NCBI RefSeq assembly: GCF_028435365.1
Contig: NZ_JAGTJJ010000008.1
Span: 124,001 to 188,000, forward strand
Origin: Polyangium jinanense
GTDB lineage: Bacteria; Myxococcota; Polyangia; Polyangiales; Polyangiaceae
Direction: 5' to 3'
DNA length: 64,000 nucleotides
Shown here: piece after piece, positions 30,927-39,015 of the stretch
How the letters are laid out: each line of letters begins with the position of its first letter
Numbering within the stretch: the stretch's first letter is position 1
The notes under the pieces: model-generated
What the model was told of the DNA's origin: nothing
The model's database searches: none
Seen by the model: the letters and a program-made list of their open reading frames with translations, nothing else
Position numbers and translations under genes: made by a program

Positions 30927-31340
30927 TCACACGATCCCGCGAGCGATGAACTTGCACGCCATCGGGAGCTTGTGCCCGGCGAGGCGGAACGCCTCACGCG
31001 CCATCTCCTCGGGCACGCCCGAGATCTCGTACATGACGCGGCCCGGCCGCACCGCCGCGGCCCACTCCTCCGGCGCACCCTTTCCGCCACCCATGCGGAC
31101 CTCGAGCGGCTTCTTCGTCACCGGTCGGTCCGGGAAGATGCGGATCCAGAGCTTACCCGCGCGCTTGCAGTGCCGCTGAATTGCCATACGCGCAGCCTCG
31201 ATCTGGCGAGACGTGATGCGCGCGGGCTCGAGCGCCTGCAGGCCGAAATCACCGAAGGACACGTCGCTTCCCGAGGTCGCAACCCCGCGAATGCGGCCCT
31301 TCTGCATCTTGCGGAACTTCGTTCGCTTGGGAGACAGCAT
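30927..31340 (-). CDS. rplP: 50S ribosomal protein L16
   Basis: A 137-residue L16, close to the A-site tRNA elbow. Canonical start [20 protein letters not shown] and conserved blocks [40 protein letters not shown] are present. Normal length; 9 bp after rpsC and 10 bp before rpmC. Confidence 0.98.
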   Translation of the reverse strand: MLSPKRTKFRKMQKGRIRGVATSGSDVSFGDFGLQALEPARITSRQIEAARMAIQRHCKRAGKLWIRIFPDRPVTKKPLEVRMGGGKGAPEEWAAAVRPGRVMYEISGVPEEMAREAFRLAGHKLPMACKFIARGIV

Positions 31341-31349
31341 CGGTCTGTC

Positions 31350-32042
31350 CTACTGAATCCGGCGCGATTTGCGCTGGAGAACCTCACCCTTGAAGATCCA
31401 CACCTTCACGCCGATGATGCCGACCTTCGTCCTCGCCTCAGCGAGGCCGAACTCGATGTCGGCGCGCAGCGTGTGGAGCGGAACCCGACCCTCGCGGTAC
31501 GTCTCGACCCGGCTCATCTCGCTGCCGCCGAGCCGGCCCGCGCACCGAACGCGGATGCCCTTCGCGCCGAACTTCATCGCCGTCGCCACGGCCTTCTTCA
31601 TGGCGCGGCGGAACGCGATGCGGCGCTCGAGCTGCGTCGCGATGTTCTCCGCGACGAGCTGCGCGTTCGTCTCCGCCTTCCGGACCTCCTGGACGTCGAT
31701 GAAGACCTCGTTGTCCGTGAAGGAGGCGACGCCCGGGAACACCGTCTCACCCTTGGTCGCGGTGCCGACGTTGCCACCCTTCAGGGTCTCGATGCCCTTG
31801 CCGCCCTTGCCGATCACCATCCCCGGACGCGCCGTGTAGACGATGACCTTGGCCCGGTTCGCGGCGCGCTCGATCTCCACGCTCGCGATGTTCGCGTTGT
31901 AGAGGTACTGCTTGATCGCCCGCTTGATGCGGATGTCCTCGTGGAGCCACTTCTGGTACGCGTTGCCGTCCTCGTACCACTTGCTGCTCCACGTCTTGAT
32001 CACGCCGACGCGGAAGCCGTACGGATGGGTCTTCTGTCCCAT
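31350..32042 (-). CDS. rpsC: 30S ribosomal protein S3
   Basis: A 230-residue S3 at the mRNA entry site. Start [22 protein letters not shown] domain with [14 protein letters not shown], and the C-terminal S3 domain with [20 protein letters not shown] and [13 protein letters not shown] are all visible. It follows rplV by 15 bp. Confidence 0.98.
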   Translation of the reverse strand: MGQKTHPYGFRVGVIKTWSSKWYEDGNAYQKWLHEDIRIKRAIKQYLYNANIASVEIERAANRAKVIVYTARPGMVIGKGGKGIETLKGGNVGTATKGETVFPGVASFTDNEVFIDVQEVRKAETNAQLVAENIATQLERRIAFRRAMKKAVATAMKFGAKGIRVRCAGRLGGSEMSRVETYREGRVPLHTLRADIEFGLAEARTKVGIIGVKVWIFKGEVLQRKSRRIQ

Positions 32043-32057
32043 GGAAGCCGTGTTCCT

Positions 32058-32396
32058 TTACTTGCGCTCGCTGAGCTCGATCACGATGTGAGAGACGCCC
32101 TTCACGACTTTCGTCGCGCGCCCCATCGCACGGGGGCGCCAGCGGCGGTTGAACTTGTTCGGGCCCTTGTCGACCGTCGCCTTGCTGATGAACAAAGCGT
32201 CGACGTCGGCGCCACCCTGGCGGGCGTTCGCCACCGCGCTCTCGATGACCTTTTTGATCACCGGCGCGGCTGACTTCTCCGTGAACTGGAGCAGCTGGAT
32301 CGCATCCGCTGCATCACGTCCGCGGACCAGGTCCGCAATCATGCGCGCCTTTCGCGGAGAGATCCGCGAAAACATCGCACTGGCCTTGCTTAGCAT
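32058..32396 (-). CDS. rplV: 50S ribosomal protein L22; first gene of the cluster here
   Basis: A 112-residue L22 that lines the exit tunnel. The core (SRISPRKARMIADLVRGRDA, VIESAVANARQGGADVDALF) and C-terminal hairpin region (RPRAMGRATKVVKGVSHIVI) are complete. In most bacteria rplV is preceded by rpsS, rplB, rplW, rplD, rplC and rpsJ; here no ribosomal gene is found upstream on the minus strand as far as the window extends. The cluster therefore opens with rplV, behind a candidate promoter and a leader of about 260 nt. Confidence 0.97.
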   Translation of the reverse strand: MLSKASAMFSRISPRKARMIADLVRGRDAADAIQLLQFTEKSAAPVIKKVIESAVANARQGGADVDALFISKATVDKGPNKFNRRWRPRAMGRATKVVKGVSHIVIELSERK

Positions 32397-32906
32397 CCGA
32401 GAAACCTCGCAGACAGGGGGCCGGTTCGGCCCAGGGCGCCCGGTCGTTGGCCAACCCGGTCGACCAGCGTTACGCCTGTCGAACCGAGCCCTGCCGTCGT
32501 ACGTTCCGGAACATCAACCCGACGTCTCGCGACGAGAAACCCTCTCCGCGTCACCGGGGGGTGTCCCACGGCGGCCGAAGAGGCGAGCTGAGTCCGAAGC
32601 GCCGTTACGGCTTCGGGAGAGACGAACACCAAAGGTGATCGCCTCCAGGAAAACGGAGCGCGGTGTCTAGCAAAGCCCCACGACGCTTGCAAGCGAGATC
32701 CGCAGAAAATCTGCGCGCTCCCCCGTCCGTGAGGGAGCCGGCTGAACGGATCTGCCGCGATCGCTGAACGGGCGTACGGAGCACGGTTCGGTTTTGAAGG
32801 ATCCGCCGGGCCGCTCGTACTACGCTGACACTTCTTGAAATCGTCCGCGCCGGAGCCCCACCCCCCCGGGCCCTCGGCGCCTCCTACACTCCGGAGGTTT
32901 CGGAAC
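32397..32906. other. Divergent 510-bp control region: leader of the ribosomal cluster and promoter of a lipoprotein gene
   Basis: No gene is supported, and I specifically looked for rpsS without success. On the minus strand a candidate promoter at 32664-32692 would give a leader of about 260 nt before rplV. The leader contains a 7-bp hairpin (CCGAAGC...GCTTCGG, around 32599-32621). The plus-strand part leads to the lipoprotein start at 32907, with GGAGG at 32893-32897. Confidence 0.6.
32664..32692 (-). promoter_or_regulatory. Candidate promoter of the rplV-rplQ ribosomal cluster
   Basis: Minus-strand -35-like TTGCAA (plus 32687-32692) and -10-like TAGACA (plus 32664-32669) are separated by exactly 17 bp. 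The match to the consensus is moderate (four and three of six), but the spacing and location fit. The predicted transcript starts near 32657. Confidence 0.45.
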
Positions 32907-33647
32907 ATGCAGTCTCGCTCGACGTTTGCCTTGGTTCTTACTTCGTTCCTCACGGCCGCGGCCCTCAGCAGCGGCTGCATCATCGTCTCGGATCCCAACA
33001 ACAACACCGGCGGCAACGGTGGCGACGGCGGCGCGGGTGTCGGCGCCTCGGGCGGCACGGGCGGCACGGGCGGCCAGGGCGGCACGGGCGGCGTCGGCGG
33101 CACCGGCGGCACCGGCGGCACCGGCGGTGAGGGCGGCGGTTCCAACTGCGTCGGCCCCGAGGACGGCGACGGCAGTGTCGCCGCCTGCGACGCCATGAAC
33201 ATCACGCCCAAGCCGGAGGGCCCCGCGGCCCAGTGCCCGGGCACCGACCCGAACGGCAACCCCATCGAGTTCGACCCCCCCGGCTACGGCACGTGCAAGC
33301 GCGGCTTCGAGATCTACACGCGCGGCGCGGCCACCGTGCTCCAGAACTGTCTCTCGGACATCGGCGTCGAGCCCGCGAACGCCTGCGACGATCAGCAGGT
33401 CGCGGACTGCGTCGGCAAGATGTACGGCGCGGCCTGCCCCTCGGCCGACGCGGCCCTCGCCTGCGAGACGATCTCCAACCAGCTCTGCATCAACGGCGAG
33501 ACCTTCGACACGCAGGGCTGCCAGCTCGAGACGAATCCCTTCAACAACGCCGCGCTCCAGGAGCTCGCCAACTGCATCTCGGACAGCGCCCTGCCCGATT
33601 GCAACGACGCATACGACGCCTGCTTCGCGCAGGTCACGAGCTACTGA
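32907..33647 (+). CDS. Gly-rich, Cys-rich lipoprotein
   Basis: A 246-residue protein: signal peptide with lipobox LSSGC (Cys24), a Gly/Thr-rich linker of GGTGG-type repeats (about 34-75), and a C-terminal domain of about 170 residues with some 14 cysteines at spacings that suggest disulfides in an exported protein. ATG 32907 has GGAGG nine bases upstream; an earlier in-frame codon would add a non-signal extension. The linker is shared in style with the next two genes, but the Cys-rich domain is different. Function not recognised; surface exposure inferred. Confidence 0.8.
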   Translation: MQSRSTFALVLTSFLTAAALSSGCIIVSDPNNNTGGNGGDGGAGVGASGGTGGTGGQGGTGGVGGTGGTGGTGGEGGGSNCVGPEDGDGSVAACDAMNITPKPEGPAAQCPGTDPNGNPIEFDPPGYGTCKRGFEIYTRGAATVLQNCLSDIGVEPANACDDQQVADCVGKMYGAACPSADAALACETISNQLCINGETFDTQGCQLETNPFNNAALQELANCISDSALPDCNDAYDACFAQVTSY

Positions 33648-33990
33648 CCCTCCCTCGCCCGCGCGTCCGGCGATAGAGAACCCCGGGCGCGCCGCCCTTC
33701 CTCCGTCCGCATTCCCTCCCAGGATCGCGAGTTCTCCCACGATGGGAGCCGTTCGTTTGCACGGCTGCAGCTCGCATCGGCTGTGGATCGACTTCGTTCG
33801 TCCGAGTTGAGCCGCACGCGGAAATCTGAGACGATGCTCCGGAAGTCGCTTCGGCCCGCTTGATCGGAGCCGCACTCCCGGCAGGCGCGCGCTCCGGATC
33901 CGACATGCGCGGCGGGTGCTCCACGTGGCCGCACCACCGCGCGCATTCGGGCGGCGCCGCGCCGGCGCGTTGCTCCCGGAGGTTTTCCTG
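33648..33990. other. 343-bp intergenic region between two lipoprotein genes
   Basis: No gene is supported. A small hairpin CTCCCA-cga-TGGGAG lies at 33734-33748, about 90 bp after the upstream stop. GGAGG at 33978-33982 is the ribosome binding site of the next gene. I could not place a promoter with confidence. Confidence 0.5.
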
Positions 33991-35544
33991 ATGGCTCGTA
34001 CCCTTCTCTTTTCAAGCTCGCTGCTTCTGCTTGCGGGCGCCCTCGGCCTCGCGTCGTGCTCGGACGACGGCACGGGGGGCCAAGGTGGTAGCGGCGCGAC
34101 CGGCGGCACGGGCGGCGCGGGCGCGACGGGCGGCATGGGCGGCACCGGGGGAACCGGCGGCGGCACGGGCGGCACCGGCGGAGTGGGCGGCATCGGCGGC
34201 ACCGGGGGAACCGGCGGCATCGGCGGCACGGGCGGCACCGGCGGCGTGGGCGGCACGGGCGGCATCGGCGGCACCGGCGGCGGCGGCGGTGAGGGCGGCC
34301 TCGGCGGCGCGGGCGGAGCCGGCGGCGCAGGTGGTGCCGGCGGAGCCGGGGGCCTCGGCGGGGCCGGCGGCGCGGGCGGCGGCGGTGGTGAGGGCGGCGA
34401 TCCGCTGGCCGTCGACAAGGACATGGACGGCTGGACCATCGGCGACGGCGACTGCTGCGACAACGACGTCAAGTGCGACATCCCGGGGAGCGTGAACCCC
34501 GGCGCGTTCGAGTACCTCGGCAACGGCATCGACGACGACTGCGATCCCTCGACGAAGGACGACGTCGCCGCGGTCGATTGCACCGATCCGCCGCTCGCCA
34601 CGCCGACGAGCACGCTCGAGCTCGTGAAGGCGATGGACCTCTGCCAGTTCACGACGGAGAACCCGCCGCTCCCGCAGAAGAAGTGGGGCGTGATCGCGAG
34701 CTACCTCCAGCTCGCCGACGGGACGAACGCGGTCGTGCCGAAGGACGTGCAGGTCGGCGTGCTCGCGAACTACGGGCCGAACGTGCTGCCGAAGAAGGGC
34801 ACGACGATGGCCGTGCTCTCGACGGGCACGGCGCGCGACGAGGGCGACCTCGGCTTCATCCACCCGCAAAACGGGCCCGATCCCGAAATCCAGAAGGGCA
34901 ACTACAAGGCAAACACGGTCTGCCCGATCCCGGCGCCCTACCTCACGGCGAACGGCGGCAAGCTCCCCTCGCCCCCGGAATGCCCGGCGTGCGTCGGCGA
35001 GAACTGCACGAAGGCGTTCGACTCGGTCAACTTCAAGATGCGCATCCGCGTGCCGACGAACGCGCGGTCGTTCTCGTATCGGCTGAAGAGCTACACCTCG
35101 GAGTACCCCGAGTACAGCTGCGGCCAGTTCAACGACTTCTTCCTCGCGCTCCTGAAGAGCAACTGGACGCCCGATCCGATGGCGAACCCGCCTCAGGCTC
35201 CGCTCCCCGCGGATCGCAACATCGCCAAGGACTCGACCGGCAAGACGATCACCGTCAACAACGCGTTCTACGAGGTCTGCTTCCCCTCGCCGATCTCGCC
35301 GCCGGGCGCCTGTCCGGCCGGCGTGCTCGAGCTCCTCGGCACGGGCATGGGCGGCTGGAGCGGCGACTACAAGGACGGCGGCGGCACGGTGTGGCTCGTG
35401 AACGACGCGCCCGTCGTGCCCGGCGAGACCATCGAGATCGAGTTCATCATCGCCGACGCGGGCGACTCGAACGTCGATTCGACGGTGCTGCTCGACTACT
35501 TCCGTTGGGACATCAAGGCGGCGGCCGCCGGCGTCCACAAGTGA
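33991..35544 (+). CDS. Gly-rich lipoprotein with MopE-like motif and choice-of-anchor-type C-terminal domain (paralog 1)
   Basis: A 517-residue predicted surface lipoprotein. Lipobox GLASC (Cys23) is followed by a very long Gly/Thr/Ala linker (about 27-140). A MopE-type Asp/Cys motif (DKDMDGWTIGDGDCCDND, about 143-160, then GNGIDDDCDP) probably binds metal. The domain of about 330 residues that follows (LELVKAMDLCQFTTENPPLP, RIRVPTNARSFSYRLKSYTS, QFNDFFLALL, then a C-terminal IIADAGDSNVDSTVLLDYFR) resembles the choice-of-anchor-L class of surface domains. The next gene encodes the same architecture. ATG 33991 has CGGAGG nine bases upstream. Confidence 0.8.
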   Translation: MARTLLFSSSLLLLAGALGLASCSDDGTGGQGGSGATGGTGGAGATGGMGGTGGTGGGTGGTGGVGGIGGTGGTGGIGGTGGTGGVGGTGGIGGTGGGGGEGGLGGAGGAGGAGGAGGAGGLGGAGGAGGGGGEGGDPLAVDKDMDGWTIGDGDCCDNDVKCDIPGSVNPGAFEYLGNGIDDDCDPSTKDDVAAVDCTDPPLATPTSTLELVKAMDLCQFTTENPPLPQKKWGVIASYLQLADGTNAVVPKDVQVGVLANYGPNVLPKKGTTMAVLSTGTARDEGDLGFIHPQNGPDPEIQKGNYKANTVCPIPAPYLTANGGKLPSPPECPACVGENCTKAFDSVNFKMRIRVPTNARSFSYRLKSYTSEYPEYSCGQFNDFFLALLKSNWTPDPMANPPQAPLPADRNIAKDSTGKTITVNNAFYEVCFPSPISPPGACPAGVLELLGTGMGGWSGDYKDGGGTVWLVNDAPVVPGETIEIEFIIADAGDSNVDSTVLLDYFRWDIKAAAAGVHK

Positions 35545-35550
35545 TCCGCT

Positions 35551-35581
35551 GCGCGCTGCGCTCTTCGTGAGCGCGGCGCGC
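35551..35581 (+). terminator. Strong GC hairpin after paralog 1
   Basis: GCGCGCTGCGCTC (35551-35563) pairs with GAGCGCGGCGCGC (35569-35581) with one wobble and loop TTCGT, seven bases after the stop codon. There is no clear T run, so efficiency is uncertain. Confidence 0.5.
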
Positions 35582-35644
35582 GGCCTCGGGCTTCGGATGG
35601 TGCGGGCTCGGCCCGCTCGCGATTTTACGAAGAGGTATTTCGAG

Positions 35645-37747
35645 ATGATGAAGCGTACGAGGCGGAACGACATGCGTTTTTCGCTTTCGACCCTGCTCGT
35701 CCCGGCGCTCGTCGCATACGCGGCCGCGGCCGGCTGCGCCGCGGACGTCGGCGGAGGAGGGGGCGGCTCGGCCGGCACGTCGAACGTGAGCGACGGCGGG
35801 AGCGGCGGCACCGGCGGTGCCGGAACCGGGGGCATGGGCGGCGCGGGCGGCACAGGCGGCACAGGCGGCGCGGGCGGCGCGGGCGCCGGGCCCACGGGAT
35901 GCGTGGTCGACGGCGATTGCGCGAACGATCCCGGCGGCACGATCTGCAACGCCGACACGGGCAAGTGCGTCGAGTGCATCCCGAGCGGCGACCCGCTCGT
36001 CGATGACTGCGGCCTCGGGCAGTACTGCAACAAGGACGAGGGGAAGTGCAAGGTCGGCTGCACGCACAAGGCTGACTGCCTGGGCGCGCAGGTCTGCGAC
36101 ACCATGAAGAACCAGTGCAGCGACGGCTGCATTGTCGACACCGACTGCTTCCCGGGCTCGATCTGCATCTCGAAGACCTGCATCCCCGGCTGCTCGGCGA
36201 CCCAGCCTTGCCAGGCCGGCTTCAGCTGCTGCTCCTCGAGCTGCTACGACTTCTCGAACGACGAGAACAACTGCGGCTTCTGCAACAACTCCTGCTCGAA
36301 TGCGTGGGTCCTCGACGACACGCAGACCCCGCCGGTCATGGGCGGCCCGCCGAACGGCACGGCGGTCTGCGACAACGGCCTCTGCTCGCTCGGCGCTTGC
36401 AAGCCCGGCTTCTCCGACTGCAACAACGACCCGTCGGACGGCTGCGAGTGGAACACGCTGCAGGACGGCCCGTGCACCTGCGTGCCGGGCCAGACGCAGT
36501 CTTGCTACCAGGGTTTGCCGGGCACGCTCGGCATCGGGCCGTGCAAGGCCGGCACGCAGACGTGCAAGGAAGACGGCTCGGGCTGGGGGGATTGCAAAGG
36601 CCAGGTGCTCCCGAAGTACGAGATCTGCGCGAACGCCATCGACGACGACTGCAACGGCGCGGCCGACGACTCCGCCGGTGACTTCGACGGCGACGGCTAC
36701 AGCTCGTGCGGCGGCGGCGACTGCTGCGACTTCCTGAGCCCCGGCTGCCCGAACCCGAAGGCCGTCAACCCCGGCGCCTTCGAGTTCACCAACGACGGCG
36801 TCGACAACGACTGCGACCCGACGACGCCCGACAACGTCGAGGCGCCGCCCTGCAGCTCGTCGGCGAAGTTCGCCGCGGTCACGGCCGAGGACGTGGCGAA
36901 GGCCATGGAGCTCTGCCAGTTCGTGCCGGAAAACCCGCCGGCGGGAGAGTTCAAGAAGTGGGGCGTGCTCGGCGCCAAGCTCGTCCTCGCCGACGGCTCG
37001 ACGCCGACCGCGGCCCAGCTTTCGGTCCTGCAGGACAAGTCGACCGCGATCCTGACGGGGTACGGCACGGTCGTGAAGCCGCAGAAGGGCCTCACGATGG
37101 CCGGCATCTCCAGCGGTGTCATGCGTGACCAGGACGACGTGGGGTACACCGGGACGAGCACGAGCCACAGCATCAACGGTAACCCCCCTGCCACGTACCT
37201 GCTCGCGAACGGCGGCAAGCTGCCTTCGTCGCAGGGCTGCAACGGCAGCTGCTCGTCGGGCACGGGCGCGAATGACTCGATCAACGTGCGGCTCGACATT
37301 CGTGTCCCCACGAACGCGAAGTCGTTCGAGTACCAGTTCCGGTTCTTCTCCTCGGAATACAAGAGCTGGCAGTGCTCGTCGTACAACGACTTCTTCCTCG
37401 CGTTGCTCCAGTCGGGCGCCATGGGCCTGCCGACCGACAAGAACATCGCGAAGGACGGTTCGGGCAACCCCGTCAGCGTCAACAACAGCTTGTTCCAGGT
37501 CTGCGTCGCCAAGGGCTGCAACACGTGCCCCTCGGGTTCGGGCGAGCTCACGGGAACGGGCATGCAACTCGACAACGTCGGTGGCGGCACGGACTGGCTC
37601 TTCAACACCGCCTCCGTCGTGCCCGGCGAGAAGGTCACGCTCGAGCTCATGATCTTCGACGTGACCGACACCATCCTCGACTCGCTCGTCCTGCTCGACA
37701 ACTTCCGGTGGAACGCGGCCGATCTCGGCACCGGCATCCACGAGTGA
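35645..37747 (+). CDS. Gly- and Cys-rich lipoprotein with MopE-like motif and choice-of-anchor-type domain (paralog 2)
   Basis: A 700-residue protein whose C-terminal half is clearly homologous to the preceding gene (NPGAFEFTNDGVDNDCDP, AKAMELCQFVPENPPAGEFK, DIRVPTNAKSFEYQFRFFSS, SYNDFFLALL, DTILDSLVLLDNFR). It adds an insert of about 240 residues very rich in cysteine (about 84-330), with repeated short Cys-containing units, before the MopE-type motif (DFDGDGYSSCGGGDCCDF). Lipobox AAAGC with Cys31, Gly linker about 36-83. ATG 35645 is chosen; ATG 35672 is also possible. The pair looks like a tandem duplication followed by domain insertion. Confidence 0.8.
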   Translation: MMKRTRRNDMRFSLSTLLVPALVAYAAAAGCAADVGGGGGGSAGTSNVSDGGSGGTGGAGTGGMGGAGGTGGTGGAGGAGAGPTGCVVDGDCANDPGGTICNADTGKCVECIPSGDPLVDDCGLGQYCNKDEGKCKVGCTHKADCLGAQVCDTMKNQCSDGCIVDTDCFPGSICISKTCIPGCSATQPCQAGFSCCSSSCYDFSNDENNCGFCNNSCSNAWVLDDTQTPPVMGGPPNGTAVCDNGLCSLGACKPGFSDCNNDPSDGCEWNTLQDGPCTCVPGQTQSCYQGLPGTLGIGPCKAGTQTCKEDGSGWGDCKGQVLPKYEICANAIDDDCNGAADDSAGDFDGDGYSSCGGGDCCDFLSPGCPNPKAVNPGAFEFTNDGVDNDCDPTTPDNVEAPPCSSSAKFAAVTAEDVAKAMELCQFVPENPPAGEFKKWGVLGAKLVLADGSTPTAAQLSVLQDKSTAILTGYGTVVKPQKGLTMAGISSGVMRDQDDVGYTGTSTSHSINGNPPATYLLANGGKLPSSQGCNGSCSSGTGANDSINVRLDIRVPTNAKSFEYQFRFFSSEYKSWQCSSYNDFFLALLQSGAMGLPTDKNIAKDGSGNPVSVNNSLFQVCVAKGCNTCPSGSGELTGTGMQLDNVGGGTDWLFNTASVVPGEKVTLELMIFDVTDTILDSLVLLDNFRWNAADLGTGIHE

Positions 37748-37763
37748 TCCCCTCTCGCCCGAA

Positions 37764-37800
37764 CCGCGAGGGCGCCTCCCCGGCGAGCGCGCCCTCGCGG
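37764..37800 (+). terminator. Perfect 12-bp hairpin after paralog 2
   Basis: CCGCGAGGGCGC (37764-37775) and GCGCCCTCGCGG (37789-37800) are perfect complements 16 bp after the stop codon. No T run follows, but position and stability suggest a terminator or 3'-end stabiliser. Confidence 0.55.
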
Positions 37801-37814
37801 ACAAACCCGTCCGT

Positions 37815-37831
37815 GGTCCAATGGTTGGACC
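37815..37831. promoter_or_regulatory. Inverted repeat upstream of the FGE-like gene
   Basis: GGTCCAA (37815-37821) and TTGGACC (37825-37831) are perfect arms with 3-bp spacing, followed by TATAGA (37838-37843), which resembles a -10 element. It could be an operator/promoter overlap, but no -35 is evident. Confidence 0.3.
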
Positions 37832-37964
37832 TCCAAGTATAGACGTTCCGAACAGCTTCCATCCCGCTGTCAAGCGATGAAAGCGTGGGAAGACGATCCC
37901 GCCGGCGGGCGTTGGCATTTTTCTCCATTGCGTCTCGGCGCGTCCGCAGGCATCTTCGACGTTC

Positions 37965-39014
37965 GTGGCGACGAAGGCGGACGACGCAGACTGGCGAGCG
38001 CCCAGCCCTCATGGGCAACCGCTGCGATCCAGCCTCCACACGCGTCGCGTTGCACGGCACGTTTCCAGCTTCGTCCGTCTCGTCGTGGCGGCCGTTCTCG
38101 GATCAGGGGCCGTCGGCTGTGCTACCCCGGGCGGGCTCTCGCAGCTCCACGCCGTGAAGGAGCCGAGCGCGAACACCCGCGTCGCGTCCGCCCTTCGGCA
38201 AGCGCCGGTCGCGCCCGCCGAGCGGCCCATCGCGGTGCGGGCCACCGAGGCGCGCGTCGTCACGGTCGAGACGCGCCTCGCCGCAGCTGCGTGGCGCTCC
38301 ATGGCCGAGGACGTGGACGGCGAGATCCTCGCGAACACCTCGCGTTGCCCGGTGGAGATGGCGCTCGTCGACAACCGCGTCTGTGTCGATCGCTGGGAGG
38401 GTTCGCTCGTCGAGCGTCTCGCGAGCGGCGAGGTGCGCGGGTGGTCGCCGTTCTACCCCGTGGATGGACACGAAGCCTCCGTGCGTGCCGTCTCGCGGCC
38501 CGGCGTGGTCCCGCAGGGCTACATCAGCGGGGAGCAAGCGCAGCGCGCCTGCCAGGCCTCGGGCAAGCGCCTCTGCGCCGCCGACGAGTGGGAGCGCGCC
38601 TGCCGCGGCCCGAACCGCACCCGTTTCCCCTACGGCGACGAGCGCAAGAGCCGCGTCTGCAACGACGACATCCGCCGCGCGCACCCCGTCGTCGAGGTCG
38701 CCTTGCGCCTCGGCATCCCCGACGATCGCCGCTGGTCGGACGGCATGAACCAGCCGCTCATCAACCAGCTCCCGGACTCGCTCTTCGAGACCGGCATGCG
38801 CGCCGAGTGCACGAACGAGTACGGCGTCTTCGACATGGTCGGCAACCTGCACGAGTGGATCGAGGATCGCGACGGCACGTTCCGCGGCGGCTTCTACATG
38901 GACACGTCGTTGAACGGCGAGGGTTGCTCCTACCAGACCACCGCGCACGACTTCCGTTACCACGATTACTCCACGGGCTTCCGCTGCTGCATGGATCCCG
39001 ATCGAGTCGAGTGA
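37965..39014 (+). CDS. Lipoprotein with formylglycine-generating-enzyme (SUMF1) fold, probably non-catalytic
   Basis: A 349-residue protein. A long polar n-region precedes the hydrophobic stretch and lipobox SGAVGC (Cys52). The C-terminal 230 residues have the FGE-sulfatase pattern: DRWEGSLVE, GKRLCAADEWERACRGPNRT, RFPYGDERKSRVCN, NEYGVFDMVGNLHEWIEDRD, GTFRGGFYMD and GFRCCMDPD. Where catalytic FGE has RGGSYMC...C, this protein has RGGFYMD, so the first active-site Cys appears replaced by Asp. That argues for a structural or binding role. Start is GTG 37965; the exact start is uncertain. The next gene begins directly after the stop codon. Confidence 0.75.
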   Translation: MATKADDADWRAPSPHGQPLRSSLHTRRVARHVSSFVRLVVAAVLGSGAVGCATPGGLSQLHAVKEPSANTRVASALRQAPVAPAERPIAVRATEARVVTVETRLAAAAWRSMAEDVDGEILANTSRCPVEMALVDNRVCVDRWEGSLVERLASGEVRGWSPFYPVDGHEASVRAVSRPGVVPQGYISGEQAQRACQASGKRLCAADEWERACRGPNRTRFPYGDERKSRVCNDDIRRAHPVVEVALRLGIPDDRRWSDGMNQPLINQLPDSLFETGMRAECTNEYGVFDMVGNLHEWIEDRDGTFRGGFYMDTSLNGEGCSYQTTAHDFRYHDYSTGFRCCMDPDRVE

Positions 39015-39015
39015 G

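Noticed and set aside
32397..32906. Possible rpsS or other ribosomal gene upstream of rplV
   Set aside because: Minus-strand frames in this interval do not contain S19 or other ribosomal motifs.
34070..34400. Gly-linker repeats as a CRISPR array or mini-satellite
   Set aside because: Units are short, in frame, lack spacers and encode the linker of a lipoprotein. No cas genes are present.
37837..37873. Minus-strand promoter TTGACA...TATACT
   Set aside because: Spacer is 25 bp and nothing on the minus strand lies downstream.
32820..37918. Long minus-strand frames opposite the Gly-rich lipoproteins, some Pro-rich
   Set aside because: Pro runs are the complement of the Gly-linker DNA; no start signal or family match.
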